From Aldehydirespirator sp965220645 (GTDB taxonomy: Bacteria > Actinomycetota > Acidimicrobiia > Acidimicrobiales > Aldehydirespiratoraceae): a stretch of 64,000 bases of DNA. Location of the stretch: positions 1,550,001 through 1,614,000 of the forward strand of contig OZ244836.1 in the NCBI GenBank assembly GCA_965220645.1, given 5' to 3'. The translations under genes and the position numbers were made by a program. Positions 17,530 to 24,963 of the stretch are shown here, in pieces. The notes below the pieces were generated by a model, which was given only the letters and a program-made list of their open reading frames with translations, was not told the DNA's origin and did not search any database. Within the stretch, counting starts at the first letter, position 1, and every line of letters begins with the position of its first letter.

Positions 17530-17908
17530 CCCCCAGTCCGGTGCCGCGCATCGGCGTGGCCGATCCCCGGATCTATCAAAGCAAGCCCGCGGCGCTTGGG
17601 GTGAGCGCAGGGTTGCCCGCTGGTACCTCGAAGCCGGCTACGAGATCCTGGACCAGAACTGGCGGGTGCGCTCGGGCGAGTTGGATCTGGTCCTGTTCCG
17701 GGATGGCGAGATCGTGTTCTGCGAGGTGAAGGCCCGCCGCTCCGAACGCTTCGGCGCGGCCGCGGAGGCGGTCGACCGTCGCAAACAGATCCGCATCCGG
17801 TCGCTGGCGGCTCAGTGGCTGCAGGCCAGCGGGCGCCGGGGCCGGGTCCGCTTCGACGTGGCCACCGTCACCGGCGTCGAAGTCAACGTGATCGAGGGCG
17901 CTTTCTAA
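17450..17908 (+). CDS. YraN/UPF0102 family endonuclease-like protein
   Basis: The conserved core SGELDLVLFRDGEIVFCEVKARRS matches the UPF0102 fold, which is related to Holliday-junction and restriction nucleases (E-D-ExK: GELDLV and EVK). No ATG, GTG or TTG lies in frame between the end of rplS and the conserved region. The only canonical initiator is ATG 17450, 80 bases inside rplS. An ATC at 17522, eight bases after AAGGA (17509-17513) and overlapping the rplS stop, would give a normal-sized protein. I give the ATG-based limits but regard the true start as open. In Actinobacteria the gene precedes comM and dprA, as here. Confidence 0.85.
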   Translation: MCAERSCTTCATASAKQPRSRKSAIADPQSGAAHRRGRSPDLSKQARGAWGERRVARWYLEAGYEILDQNWRVRSGELDLVLFRDGEIVFCEVKARRSERFGAAAEAVDRRKQIRIRSLAAQWLQASGRRGRVRFDVATVTGVEVNVIEGAF

Positions 17909-17994
17909 CGCTTGTCCGCTTGTATCGTCTTCTCGCGGCATGCCATCTGCCCAAAGGCCGAGCCGGGTGGCGGGTTCGGTAACGCGAGCGACTT

Positions 17995-18192
17995 CTAGCG
18001 CTTGGTGCGCCTGTCCCAGCATCCCCGGTGCCAGTGTCGCCGTAGATCGGGCGCCTCGACGGGCACCACGACGTAATGGCCCGTTCCGGTCGGAACGGTC
18101 CGGTTGCAGTTGGGGCAGATGTAGTCCTTGGTGGCCAGGTAGGACTGGATGAAGCGGACCTCCACCTCGCCGAGACGCTCCGGATCGTCCAC
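17995..18192 (-). CDS. Small zinc-ribbon-like actinobacterial protein
   Basis: A 65-residue protein starting at GTG 18192 (MDDPERLGEVEVRF). It contains CPNC (YICPNCNRTV) and a HWHRGCW segment with more His and Cys, a layout suited to one zinc site. I recognise the pattern CPxC...PxGxxHVV...RRHWHxxCW from uncharacterised actinobacterial proteins encoded in this neighbourhood, sometimes labelled ATP/GTP-binding without evidence. It follows a 36-residue membrane protein by six bases, with a purine-rich ribosome-binding site (GGGGTAGGGG) overlapping that gene's stop. Function unknown. Confidence 0.75.
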   Translation of the reverse strand: MDDPERLGEVEVRFIQSYLATKDYICPNCNRTVPTGTGHYVVVPVEAPDLRRHWHRGCWDRRTKR

Positions 18193-18198
18193 GAGCCC

Positions 18199-18309
18199 CT
18201 ACCCCAGCAGCGCCCAGACCACCAGGGCGATGGCCACGAGCAGTCCCGCGGCCACAAAGATGACGTCGGAGGGCCGGCGCCGGTGGGGACGGGTGGGGTT
18301 GAAACCCAT
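18199..18309 (-). CDS. Tiny single-pass membrane protein (36 aa)
   Basis: ATG 18309 opens a 36-codon frame: MGFNPTRPHRRRPSDVIFVA followed by a hydrophobic helix AGLLVAIALVVWALLG and a TAG. The basic N-terminus and single hydrophobic segment predict an N-in membrane micropeptide. It ends six bases before the zinc-ribbon gene and appears translationally coupled to it. There is no homologue I can name. The clean start, charge bias and coupling argue for a real gene. Confidence 0.55.
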   Translation of the reverse strand: MGFNPTRPHRRRPSDVIFVAAGLLVAIALVVWALLG

Positions 18310-18393
18310 GGCGCAAGTATCGTGCAGCGGCGGTCAGCCCGCACCTCAACGTGCTACGCCCCGCTGCCGCCGACTCCCGTACCTCATCGCTTC

Positions 18394-18759
18394 ATGCTCC
18401 GCCGCCGACTCCCGCACCGCCTGCTGCTGGCGGCCCTGATCACCGCGATCGCGGCGGCCGGCGCCTGCGCGGCCGATGACGTGCCGGAGGTTCCCGTCGG
18501 GCCGGACGGCTTCCCGGACCGTGAGCTCGTGGCGGGGCGGCAGGTCTACATCGACCGCTGCGCCAACTGCCACGGAAACGACGGAGGCGGGGGACGGGGC
18601 ACGAAGCTCTCGGACGGGCGGATGATCACGCAATATCCCGTCGTTGACGACCAAGTCGAGATCGTCGTCGACGGGGTGCGGTCGATGCCCGCATTCGCTG
18701 AAGTGCTCGACCCCGGAGAGATAGCGGCAGTAGTCAGATATACACGAGAAGTGCTATAG
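18394..18759 (+). CDS. Exported c-type cytochrome
   Basis: A 121-residue monohaem cytochrome. ATG 18394 gives a basic n-region, hydrophobic helix and AAGAC, a weak lipobox, so it may be lipid-anchored outside the membrane. The haem motif is CANCHG (RCANCHGNDGGGG), and the distal Met is in VRSMPAFAEVLDPGEIAAVV. It resembles class I cytochromes that pass electrons to terminal oxidases. It is divergent from the minus-strand micropeptide operon, and no oxidase gene is nearby. A longer open frame upstream overlaps the minus-strand genes and is not used. Confidence 0.85.
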   Translation: MLRRRLPHRLLLAALITAIAAAGACAADDVPEVPVGPDGFPDRELVAGRQVYIDRCANCHGNDGGGGRGTKLSDGRMITQYPVVDDQVEIVVDGVRSMPAFAEVLDPGEIAAVVRYTREVL

Positions 18760-18839
18760 TCGTTCGCTGCACCCACATGCACGGCTAGCCGCCGGCCGAG
18801 TTGACGACGGCCTCCACTCCTCAGACCACGGAGGCCGCA

Positions 18840-20351
18840 ATGCTCGCTACCGTCCGCTCCGCCACCCTCGTCGGCGTCTGGGGCCATCCCGTCTCAGTTG
18901 AAGTCCATGTCGCCGACGGGCTGCCCGGGTTCACCGTCGTGGGCCTGCCCGACGCCTCCTGCCGGGAGGCCCGAGACCGGGTCCGGGCCGCCATCGTGTC
19001 CAGCAAGCTGAAGTGGCCGCCGAAGCGCATTACGGTCAACCTGGCCCCCAGCGACATACCCAAGTCGGGGGCCGGTCTGGACCTGGCCGTGGCCGTCGGC
19101 GTGCTCGTCGCCGACGAGCAGCTCGAGTCGGCGTCGATCGCCGATGTCGGCGTGCTCGGGCAGCTGGGTCTCGACGGCTCGGTGCGACCGGTCCCCGGGG
19201 CGCTGCCCCTGGTCGACGCCATCGGCGACTCCCCGGTAGTGGTGGCGGCCCGGGACGGCGCAGTAGCAGAGCTGGTGGCTCGTGAGCGGGTTCGGCCGGT
19301 CAACAGTCTCAGGGAGACATTCGACGCGCTGGCCGGGAGTGCACCGTGGCCCGAACCGCCCACGATCCGACCTCCGAGGCGTGTCGAACCCGAGCCCGAC
19401 CTCTCCGACATCGCGGGCCAGCCGCTGGCCCGATGGGCGCTGGAGGTAGCCGCAGCCGGCGGGCACCACCTGCTGCTGGTCGGGCCCCCCGGCGCGGGCA
19501 AGACCATGCTGGCCCGCCGCCTCGTGGGCGTGTTGCCGGACCTGTCGACCGAGCAGGCCCTGGAGGTCACCCGGGTCCATTCAGCGGCCGGTCTGGCGTT
19601 GCCCGACGGGTTGGTGTCCCGCCCTCCCTTCAGGGCGCCCCACCACTCGTCGTCGATGGCCGCGCTGGTGGGGGGAGGCAGTGCCAGGGCCAGACCCGGG
19701 GAGGTGAGCGCGGCCACCGGTGGCGTCCTGTTCCTCGACGAGCTCGGTGAGTTCGCGCCGTCGGTGCTCGATGCCCTGCGCCAACCGCTGGAGGAGGGCA
19801 TGATCCGGGTGGCCCGCTCACATGGGATGGTCGAGCATCCGGCCCGCTTCCTGCTGGTTGCCGCCATGAATCCCTGCCCTTGCGGCGCGGGCGGCACCAT
19901 CGGGTGCCGGTGCGCTCCCGGAGCGCTGGCCCGCTACCAGCGCCGGCTGTCGGGACCCTTCGTGGACCGGCTCGATCTGGTCGTCCGGGTCGACCGCCCG
20001 GATCCTGCCGACCTGCTCGACACCGGACCGGGCGCTCCCAGCGCCGAGGTCGCCGGCAGGGTGGCCGCGGTCCGCGCGCGGGCCCGCGAACGAGGCGTGA
20101 GCAGCAACGGCGAGTTGGCAGGAGAAGGCCTCGAGTTGCACGCCCCCTTGGACCGCGCCGCCACCGAAGTATTGCGGGCTGCCCTGACCGAGGGCCGTCT
20201 CAGCGCCAGGGGCCTGCGCCGGGTCCGAACCGTGGCCCGCACCATCCGAGACCTTGACGATGGCGGTCACGAACTGCGAGCGATCGACGTGCTCACGGCC
20301 CTCTCACTGAGGATGCGGCTCGACGGCGCGGGAGGCCTGGTCCATGGATGA
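18840..20351 (+). CDS. comM: Mg-chelatase-like AAA+ ATPase ComM/YifB
   Basis: ComM is an AAA+ helicase that promotes branch migration during natural transformation. The 503-residue protein has the N-terminal LonC-like domain (VEVHVADGLPGFTVVGLPD; KRITVNLAPSDIPKSGAGLDL), Walker A GPPGAGKTMLARRL, Walker B LFLDELGEF and the Cys-rich MNPCPCGAGG insertion. ATG 18840 has GGAGG at 18830-18834, so it is preferred over TTG 18801. It overlaps dprA by eight bases, forming a DNA-uptake pair. Confidence 0.94.
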   Translation: MLATVRSATLVGVWGHPVSVEVHVADGLPGFTVVGLPDASCREARDRVRAAIVSSKLKWPPKRITVNLAPSDIPKSGAGLDLAVAVGVLVADEQLESASIADVGVLGQLGLDGSVRPVPGALPLVDAIGDSPVVVAARDGAVAELVARERVRPVNSLRETFDALAGSAPWPEPPTIRPPRRVEPEPDLSDIAGQPLARWALEVAAAGGHHLLLVGPPGAGKTMLARRLVGVLPDLSTEQALEVTRVHSAAGLALPDGLVSRPPFRAPHHSSSMAALVGGGSARARPGEVSAATGGVLFLDELGEFAPSVLDALRQPLEEGMIRVARSHGMVEHPARFLLVAAMNPCPCGAGGTIGCRCAPGALARYQRRLSGPFVDRLDLVVRVDRPDPADLLDTGPGAPSAEVAGRVAAVRARARERGVSSNGELAGEGLELHAPLDRAATEVLRAALTEGRLSARGLRRVRTVARTIRDLDDGGHELRAIDVLTALSLRMRLDGAGGLVHG

Positions 20352-21567
20352 ACATCACCCGGCTTCGACCGACCGGGGAGTCCACGGCCGCCGAGGCGAC
20401 CACTGCGACGGCGGATCTCCCCATGAGTCACCTCCGGCTTCGACCGACCGGGGAGTCCACGCCGCCGCGCTGGCGTCTCTGCCCCGGGCGACGCCTCGGA
20501 GGCTCGACCGGCTGCTGCGCAGGCGGAATCCGGCCAGGGTCTGGGAGAGAGTGGAGCGGGGCGAGATGCCCAAATGGGTGGCTGGCGACGATCTTCACGA
20601 CCTCTGGCGGGACCATGCCCGCGGCACCGACCTCGACGGGCTGGGAAGCCGCCTCGAGTCGCTGGACGCCTGGGTGACGACGCCGGCGAGCGCTCATCAT
20701 CCGTTGACGATCACGTACGACATCGACCCGGCGCCGGTCCTGTTCCGCCGGGGCCGCGTGCCCGACCCGACCGCGCCGGCAGTGGCCATCGTGGGCACGC
20801 GGCGCTGCACGCCCACTGGACGCTCGGTGGCGATGGAGTTGGGTTCGGGCCTGGCCGCGGCCGGTGTGACGGTGGTGTCGGGCCTTGCGCTGGGGATCGA
20901 CGGGGCCGCCCACCGGGGAGCGTTGGCTGCGGACGCAGCGCCGGTGGTGGGGGTGGTGGGCAGCGGCCTCGACGTGGTCTACCCGAGGGGAAACCGCGAC
21001 CTGTGGGAAGCGGTGAGCGCGGCCGGGACCCTGATGGGCGAGGCGCCTCTGGGCGCCGAGCCGGAGGGTTGGCGCTTCCCGGCCCGCAACCGGCTGCTGG
21101 CGGCGCTGGCCAACGTGGTGGTGGTGGTCGAGTCCAAGCGGGCGGGCGGCTCCATGCACACGGTGGAGGAGGCCATTCGGCGCGAGGTCACGGTCATGGC
21201 CGTGCCCGGCTCGGTTCGCAACCCGGCCGCGGCGGGCACCAACCTGCTGCTGAGCGAGGGCTGCCCGCCAGCCTGCTGCACCGACGATGTGCTGGTCGCG
21301 CTAGGTCTGGCCACCGCCGGTGCGACATCGGGTGCTGCAGGGCCCGGCAGCACCGTAGACGGGCCTTCGGCGGGCAGCGGTATCGACATCAGCGGCCTTG
21401 ACCAGCTCGAGAAGAGGCTGCTTGAACTGCTGGACGACGGCCCGGTGAGCCTCGACGTGCTGGTGCTGCGGGCCGCCGCGCCCGTGCCGGAGGTGCTGGT
21501 GGCCGCCGAGGGCCTTGAGCGCCTCGGTCTGCTTGCTCGCGACGGCGCCCTTGTGCTGCGGGCCTGA
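20344..21567 (+). CDS. dprA: DNA-processing protein DprA
   Basis: DprA loads RecA on incoming single-stranded DNA. The Rossmann-fold core is intact: VAIVGTRRCTPTGRSVAMEL, VVSGLALGIDGAAHRGAL, GSGLDVVYPRGNRDLW and FPARNRLLAAL. A C-terminal winged-helix domain follows. At 407 residues it is somewhat long because of a duplicated N-terminal segment: PASTDRGVH is encoded twice (20359-20386 and 20434-20461; 75-base period, in frame). ATG 20344 lies within comM. Confidence 0.93.
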   Translation: MDEHHPASTDRGVHGRRGDHCDGGSPHESPPASTDRGVHAAALASLPRATPRRLDRLLRRRNPARVWERVERGEMPKWVAGDDLHDLWRDHARGTDLDGLGSRLESLDAWVTTPASAHHPLTITYDIDPAPVLFRRGRVPDPTAPAVAIVGTRRCTPTGRSVAMELGSGLAAAGVTVVSGLALGIDGAAHRGALAADAAPVVGVVGSGLDVVYPRGNRDLWEAVSAAGTLMGEAPLGAEPEGWRFPARNRLLAALANVVVVVESKRAGGSMHTVEEAIRREVTVMAVPGSVRNPAAAGTNLLLSEGCPPACCTDDVLVALGLATAGATSGAAGPGSTVDGPSAGSGIDISGLDQLEKRLLELLDDGPVSLDVLVLRAAAPVPEVLVAAEGLERLGLLARDGALVLRA

Positions 21568-21607
21568 GGTCAGCAGGGTGCCCGAGCCGCCGGACCGCCG
21601 CCACCCG

Positions 21608-21859
21608 ATGGTGCTAACATACACCTCGCATGCGCTGGATGTCATGGAGAGGCGGGGGATTCATCTGGAATGGGTGGAGCGCACGGTGGCTGCGCCCGCG
21701 CAAAGGACGCGAGACCCCTACGATGGAGCCGTGGAGCGGTTCTTCTCTCGGGTCCCCGAGTACGGCGGCAGAGTGCTGCGCGTCGCGGTGAACACCGAGT
21801 CGGATCCCTGGCGTGTTGTGAGTACGTTCTTCGATCGCTCGATGCGAGGTGGGCCATGA
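21608..21859 (+). CDS. DUF4258 protein, putative toxin
   Basis: An 83-residue protein starting MVLTYTSHALDVMERRGIHL. The pattern SHA-x2-VMERRGI...EWVE...P and the C-terminal VVSTFFDRS are typical of DUF4258, a BrnT/RelE-like fold common in toxin-antitoxin loci. It is directly coupled (ATGA) to a DUF2283 protein, a recurrent partner. The gene sits between dprA and xerC, normally adjacent, so the pair looks inserted. A longer frame starting at 21515 inside dprA is less likely. Toxicity is inferred from family only. Confidence 0.75.
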   Translation: MVLTYTSHALDVMERRGIHLEWVERTVAAPAQRTRDPYDGAVERFFSRVPEYGGRVLRVAVNTESDPWRVVSTFFDRSMRGGP

Positions 21860-22092
21860 AGCTACGAGTTGACAGCCAGGCCGACGCCCTGTGCCTCCGC
21901 CTCGACGACTCTGCCATCGTCGAGTCCGTCGAGGTCGCCCCCGGAGTCGTGCTGGACTACAACCAGGCCGAGCAAGTAGTCGGCGTGGAGATGCTCCGCC
22001 TGTCCACCCGATCACCGGGCCTCGACGTCTCGGACCTGAAGTTTGAGGCTGTTACGGGGCCCACCGCCGAGACGCCGCCGCCTGCCGGCTAG
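21856..22092 (+). CDS. DUF2283 protein, putative antitoxin
   Basis: A 78-residue acidic protein with MKLRVDSQADALCLRLDDSA, then ESVEVAPGVVLDYNQAEQVV and a VEMLRLS strand: the DUF2283 signature (Y/LD..aD.lyi.l). These proteins commonly accompany DUF4258 partners. ATG 21856 overlaps the upstream stop. The C-terminal Pro/Thr tail (GPTAETPPPAG) is extra. The role as antitoxin is an inference from gene pairing. Confidence 0.75.
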   Translation: MKLRVDSQADALCLRLDDSAIVESVEVAPGVVLDYNQAEQVVGVEMLRLSTRSPGLDVSDLKFEAVTGPTAETPPPAG

Positions 22093-22159
22093 ATCGACTG
22101 GAATGCTCGAAGGGCCTACCCCGAACCGACCGATTGGTGTGGATAACTAGACTCACACT

Positions 22160-23038
22160 GTGGACGACTGGGGCTTGAGCGCATGGCTCGACTCGCTGCG
22201 CGGTGTGGCCGACTCCACCCGGGCCGTGTATGCCCGGGACGCGGCCGCAGCCGTGGAGTGGCTGGAGACGGCCGGGTCGTCCGGTCCCGCCACGGTGGAC
22301 CGCCGCGCCCTGAGGCGCTACCTGGCCCACCTGGGCGCCAACCGCTACGCAGCCCGCACCATCACTCGCAAGGTCTCTGTGCTGCGCCGCTACTTCGACT
22401 GGGCCCGCCGCACGGGCCGGATAGCGGTCGACCCGACGCTCGGGCTGGCCGCGCCGAGGGGGCCGTCGAGGCTGCCCCAGGTGCTCAAGGACGACCACAT
22501 CCGCACACTCATAGAGAAGCCGGCCAGAGCTGGCGACGATGATGCCCGCGACGCCCGTGATCTGGCCATCGTCGAGCTGCTGTACGGAAGCGGCTTGCGG
22601 GTGAGCGAGCTGTGCGGCCTGCGCTATGAGGACTTGGACCTGGTCCAAGCCGAGGTTCGAGTGTGGGGCAAGGGCTCCAAGCAGCGTCTGGTTCCGCTCA
22701 GCGATCCGGCCGTGGCCGCGCTGCGCTCCTGGCTACAGGATCATCGCGCCTCGTTCGTCACCGTCGACACCCCTGCCGCCGCGATCTTCCTCAACCAGCG
22801 GGGCCGGGCCATGACGCCGCGCGATGTGCGCCGGGTGATCGACCGCCGCAGCGTGGTGCCAACCCATCCGCACGCCCTGCGCCACACGTTCGCCACCCAC
22901 CTGCTCGACGGCGGCGCCGACCTGCGGGCCGTGCAGGAACTGCTGGGCCACGCCGATATCGCCACCACCCAGATCTACACCCACGTCAGCCGCGAGCGCC
23001 TGCGCGAAGTCCATCGCAGCAGCCACCCGCGCGCCTGA
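22160..23038 (+). CDS. xerC: Tyrosine recombinase XerC
   Basis: XerC/D resolves chromosome dimers at dif near the division septum. All catalytic residues are visible: Arg147 (GSGLRVSEL), Lys171 (GKGSKQRL), His238 and Arg241 (HALRHTFATHLL), His264 (LLGHADIATT) and nucleophile Tyr273 (QIYTHVS). The N-terminal SAM-like DNA-binding domain is complete. The gene is 292 codons from GTG 22160. Its position after dprA supports the housekeeping Xer role over a phage integrase. It converges with the binding-lipoprotein genes. Confidence 0.94.
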   Translation: MDDWGLSAWLDSLRGVADSTRAVYARDAAAAVEWLETAGSSGPATVDRRALRRYLAHLGANRYAARTITRKVSVLRRYFDWARRTGRIAVDPTLGLAAPRGPSRLPQVLKDDHIRTLIEKPARAGDDDARDARDLAIVELLYGSGLRVSELCGLRYEDLDLVQAEVRVWGKGSKQRLVPLSDPAVAALRSWLQDHRASFVTVDTPAAAIFLNQRGRAMTPRDVRRVIDRRSVVPTHPHALRHTFATHLLDGGADLRAVQELLGHADIATTQIYTHVSRERLREVHRSSHPRA

Positions 23039-23070
23039 CCGCGGGCCTGGCGCCGCTCAGACAGTGAGAT

Positions 23071-24825
23071 CTAGGAGGGGATGGGCCTGTACTCGTCCAG
23101 CGGGTAGATGCAGGTCCCTCCCTCGACGCCCGGGATGGGCAGCGGGTAAGGCTTGGTGCAGGGGAACTCCCAGACGAGGTTGTGGAGCACGTCCGGGGCC
23201 TGGGTCTTGCCCGGAGCTATCGAACCGGGGATCATCTCGTTGGCGTCCACCGGTCCAAGATTGGCCAGCGTCTCATAGATGTCGGCTCGGGTGGGGTTGT
23301 CGCCCGCGTCGTAGATCGCTCGCAGCGCGATGCGCAGGACCTCGCAGACCGTGACGGTCATGCCGTAGCGGGAGTTGCCGTCGTGACGGTCCTCCGACTC
23401 GTGGTTGGCACCTGATCCGCTGTTGGCGCCGTAGGTGTCGTTGCACATCTCGTTGAACGCTCTCGGCTCGTAGTCCTCGAGCCGGTAGGCGCCGACGTCG
23501 CGGGAGTCCATGATGCGGGCCCCGTGGTAAAGGGCCCCGGCGGCCTCCCCGCCGAACGCCACGACCTTGGATGACACGATCTCGGCGGCCTGCGAGTTGA
23601 AGTCGGAGGCATAGAACTGCACGTCGCCGGGCTCGAATCCCTGGTTGAGCATCTCGTTCAGGAATTGGGGCGCGGTGATCACGTTGAGCACGTTGAAGAT
23701 CACGTCGACGCCCTCGCTGCGCATGCGGCCGACGGACTCGACCATTCCACCCACACAAGCGATCGACCCAAAGCATTCGAGCTTGTCGAACACGGCCACA
23801 TTGACGCCGTGGTCGCGCAGGATGTTCACGAGGCCGGCCTCGACCGCCTCGTACTGGCCCGGGGTGTCGGGAGCGGCGATGCCGACGGTCTTGCCTTCGA
23901 GTTCGCCCCGCTGGATCAGGTCCAGGGCCTGCCAGCTGAGCGTTTGTTCCGAGGTGGCCGTCGTAGTGATCAGCCGGTCGCCGCTGCGCCCGATGAATTC
24001 CTCTGTCTGGGGTTGCACGGTGATGAAGGCGGTCTCGTTCTCCTCGACGATGCATAGGGTGGCCGATCCCTGGAAGCCACTGGAGTTGAGCAGGATGACG
24101 CCGTCCTCGTCCTCGATGGCCTCGATGCAGGCTGCGTTGCGGACCTCGTCCAACTGGTCGCCGAGCACGTCGACATGGATGGTGTGCAGGTCGATCATGC
24201 GGCCCCGAACGCCGCCGCACTGCTCATTGACGTAGGCCACGAAGGTCTCGAACATCTCGGCCGGATCGCCCACATCGGTGCCGAAGCCGATCTGCACAAA
24301 GTCCTCCAGCTTCGAGCGGATGTGCACGAGCGAGATCGAGTCGGCCCCGATGCCCTTGTCGGTGGCCACCCGATCGGGGGCAGGATCGTGGGCCGTGCAG
24401 TAGGTGTCGACCTGCATGAACGGGTGGTCGCCGCGGTCCATGGTGGCCTGGAACTCGTCGAAGACGCCGTCGCGGGGATCGTCGAAGATGTTCGGCGGCG
24501 GACCCTCGGGCTCTTCGTCGGGCTCGGTGGCCGCGGTCTCGGTGTCCGTGTCGGGCTCTTCGTCGGGCTCGGCCGCGGCCGCTTCTGTCGTGGTTGTCTC
24601 GGGCTCGGCTTCGGGCTCCGTCGTGGTTGCCTCAGCTTCGGGGGCTTCGCCGGAGTCGTCAGGTTCCGCGGTGTCCGGCTCGGTATCGGGTGCCTGAGTC
24701 GTGGGCGCGGCCGCGCCATCGTCGTCGGAGTCCGTCACTTCGAGCGTCACTTCGCCCCCGCAGGCCGCGGCTACGAGTGCCATACAAACCGCAAGGACCA
24801 GCGCGAAGCGCAGTCGTGCATTCAT
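23071..24825 (-). CDS. ABC transporter solute-binding lipoprotein, LivK-like (paralogue 1)
   Basis: A 584-residue secreted lipoprotein: signal peptide, lipobox VAAACGG, then ~90 residues of Thr/Glu/Pro/Asp-rich linker, and a type I periplasmic-binding-protein domain (FQGSATLCIVEENETAF; GKTVGIAAPDTPGQYEAVE; GDVQFYASDFNSQAAEIVSS). Many conserved Cys suggest disulfides. It is about two-thirds identical by eye to the next gene upstream on the minus strand, and both share leader sequences. The ligand is probably an amino acid, amide or related small molecule, judged from the Liv-type permeases alongside; which one cannot be told. ATG 24825 has GGAG in a good position. Confidence 0.85.
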   Translation of the reverse strand: MNARLRFALVLAVCMALVAAACGGEVTLEVTDSDDDGAAAPTTQAPDTEPDTAEPDDSGEAPEAEATTTEPEAEPETTTTEAAAAEPDEEPDTDTETAATEPDEEPEGPPPNIFDDPRDGVFDEFQATMDRGDHPFMQVDTYCTAHDPAPDRVATDKGIGADSISLVHIRSKLEDFVQIGFGTDVGDPAEMFETFVAYVNEQCGGVRGRMIDLHTIHVDVLGDQLDEVRNAACIEAIEDEDGVILLNSSGFQGSATLCIVEENETAFITVQPQTEEFIGRSGDRLITTTATSEQTLSWQALDLIQRGELEGKTVGIAAPDTPGQYEAVEAGLVNILRDHGVNVAVFDKLECFGSIACVGGMVESVGRMRSEGVDVIFNVLNVITAPQFLNEMLNQGFEPGDVQFYASDFNSQAAEIVSSKVVAFGGEAAGALYHGARIMDSRDVGAYRLEDYEPRAFNEMCNDTYGANSGSGANHESEDRHDGNSRYGMTVTVCEVLRIALRAIYDAGDNPTRADIYETLANLGPVDANEMIPGSIAPGKTQAPDVLHNLVWEFPCTKPYPLPIPGVEGGTCIYPLDEYRPIPS

Positions 24826-24850
24826 CTAATTCTCCGTCCTCTCTTGGTGC

Positions 24851-24863
24851 ACCCCGATGGGGT
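24851..24863 (-). promoter_or_regulatory. Small palindrome in leader of paralogue 1
   Basis: ACCCC-GAT-GGGGT forms a 5-bp stem 25 bases before the start codon. The same element, slightly altered, lies at the same distance before paralogue 2. About 95 bases around it are conserved between the two leaders (including GCACAAGTCG and TGCG.ACGCG). It could be an operator or a leader hairpin. Confidence 0.4.
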
Positions 24864-24963
24864 CAACAGACCAGTTTCCTCCACTTGTATACCAGGCACA
24901 AGTCGATTGCGAACGCGTCGCTCTCGCCCGAGCCGATGGCCGTCGATGCGGCGGGAGCGCTGG

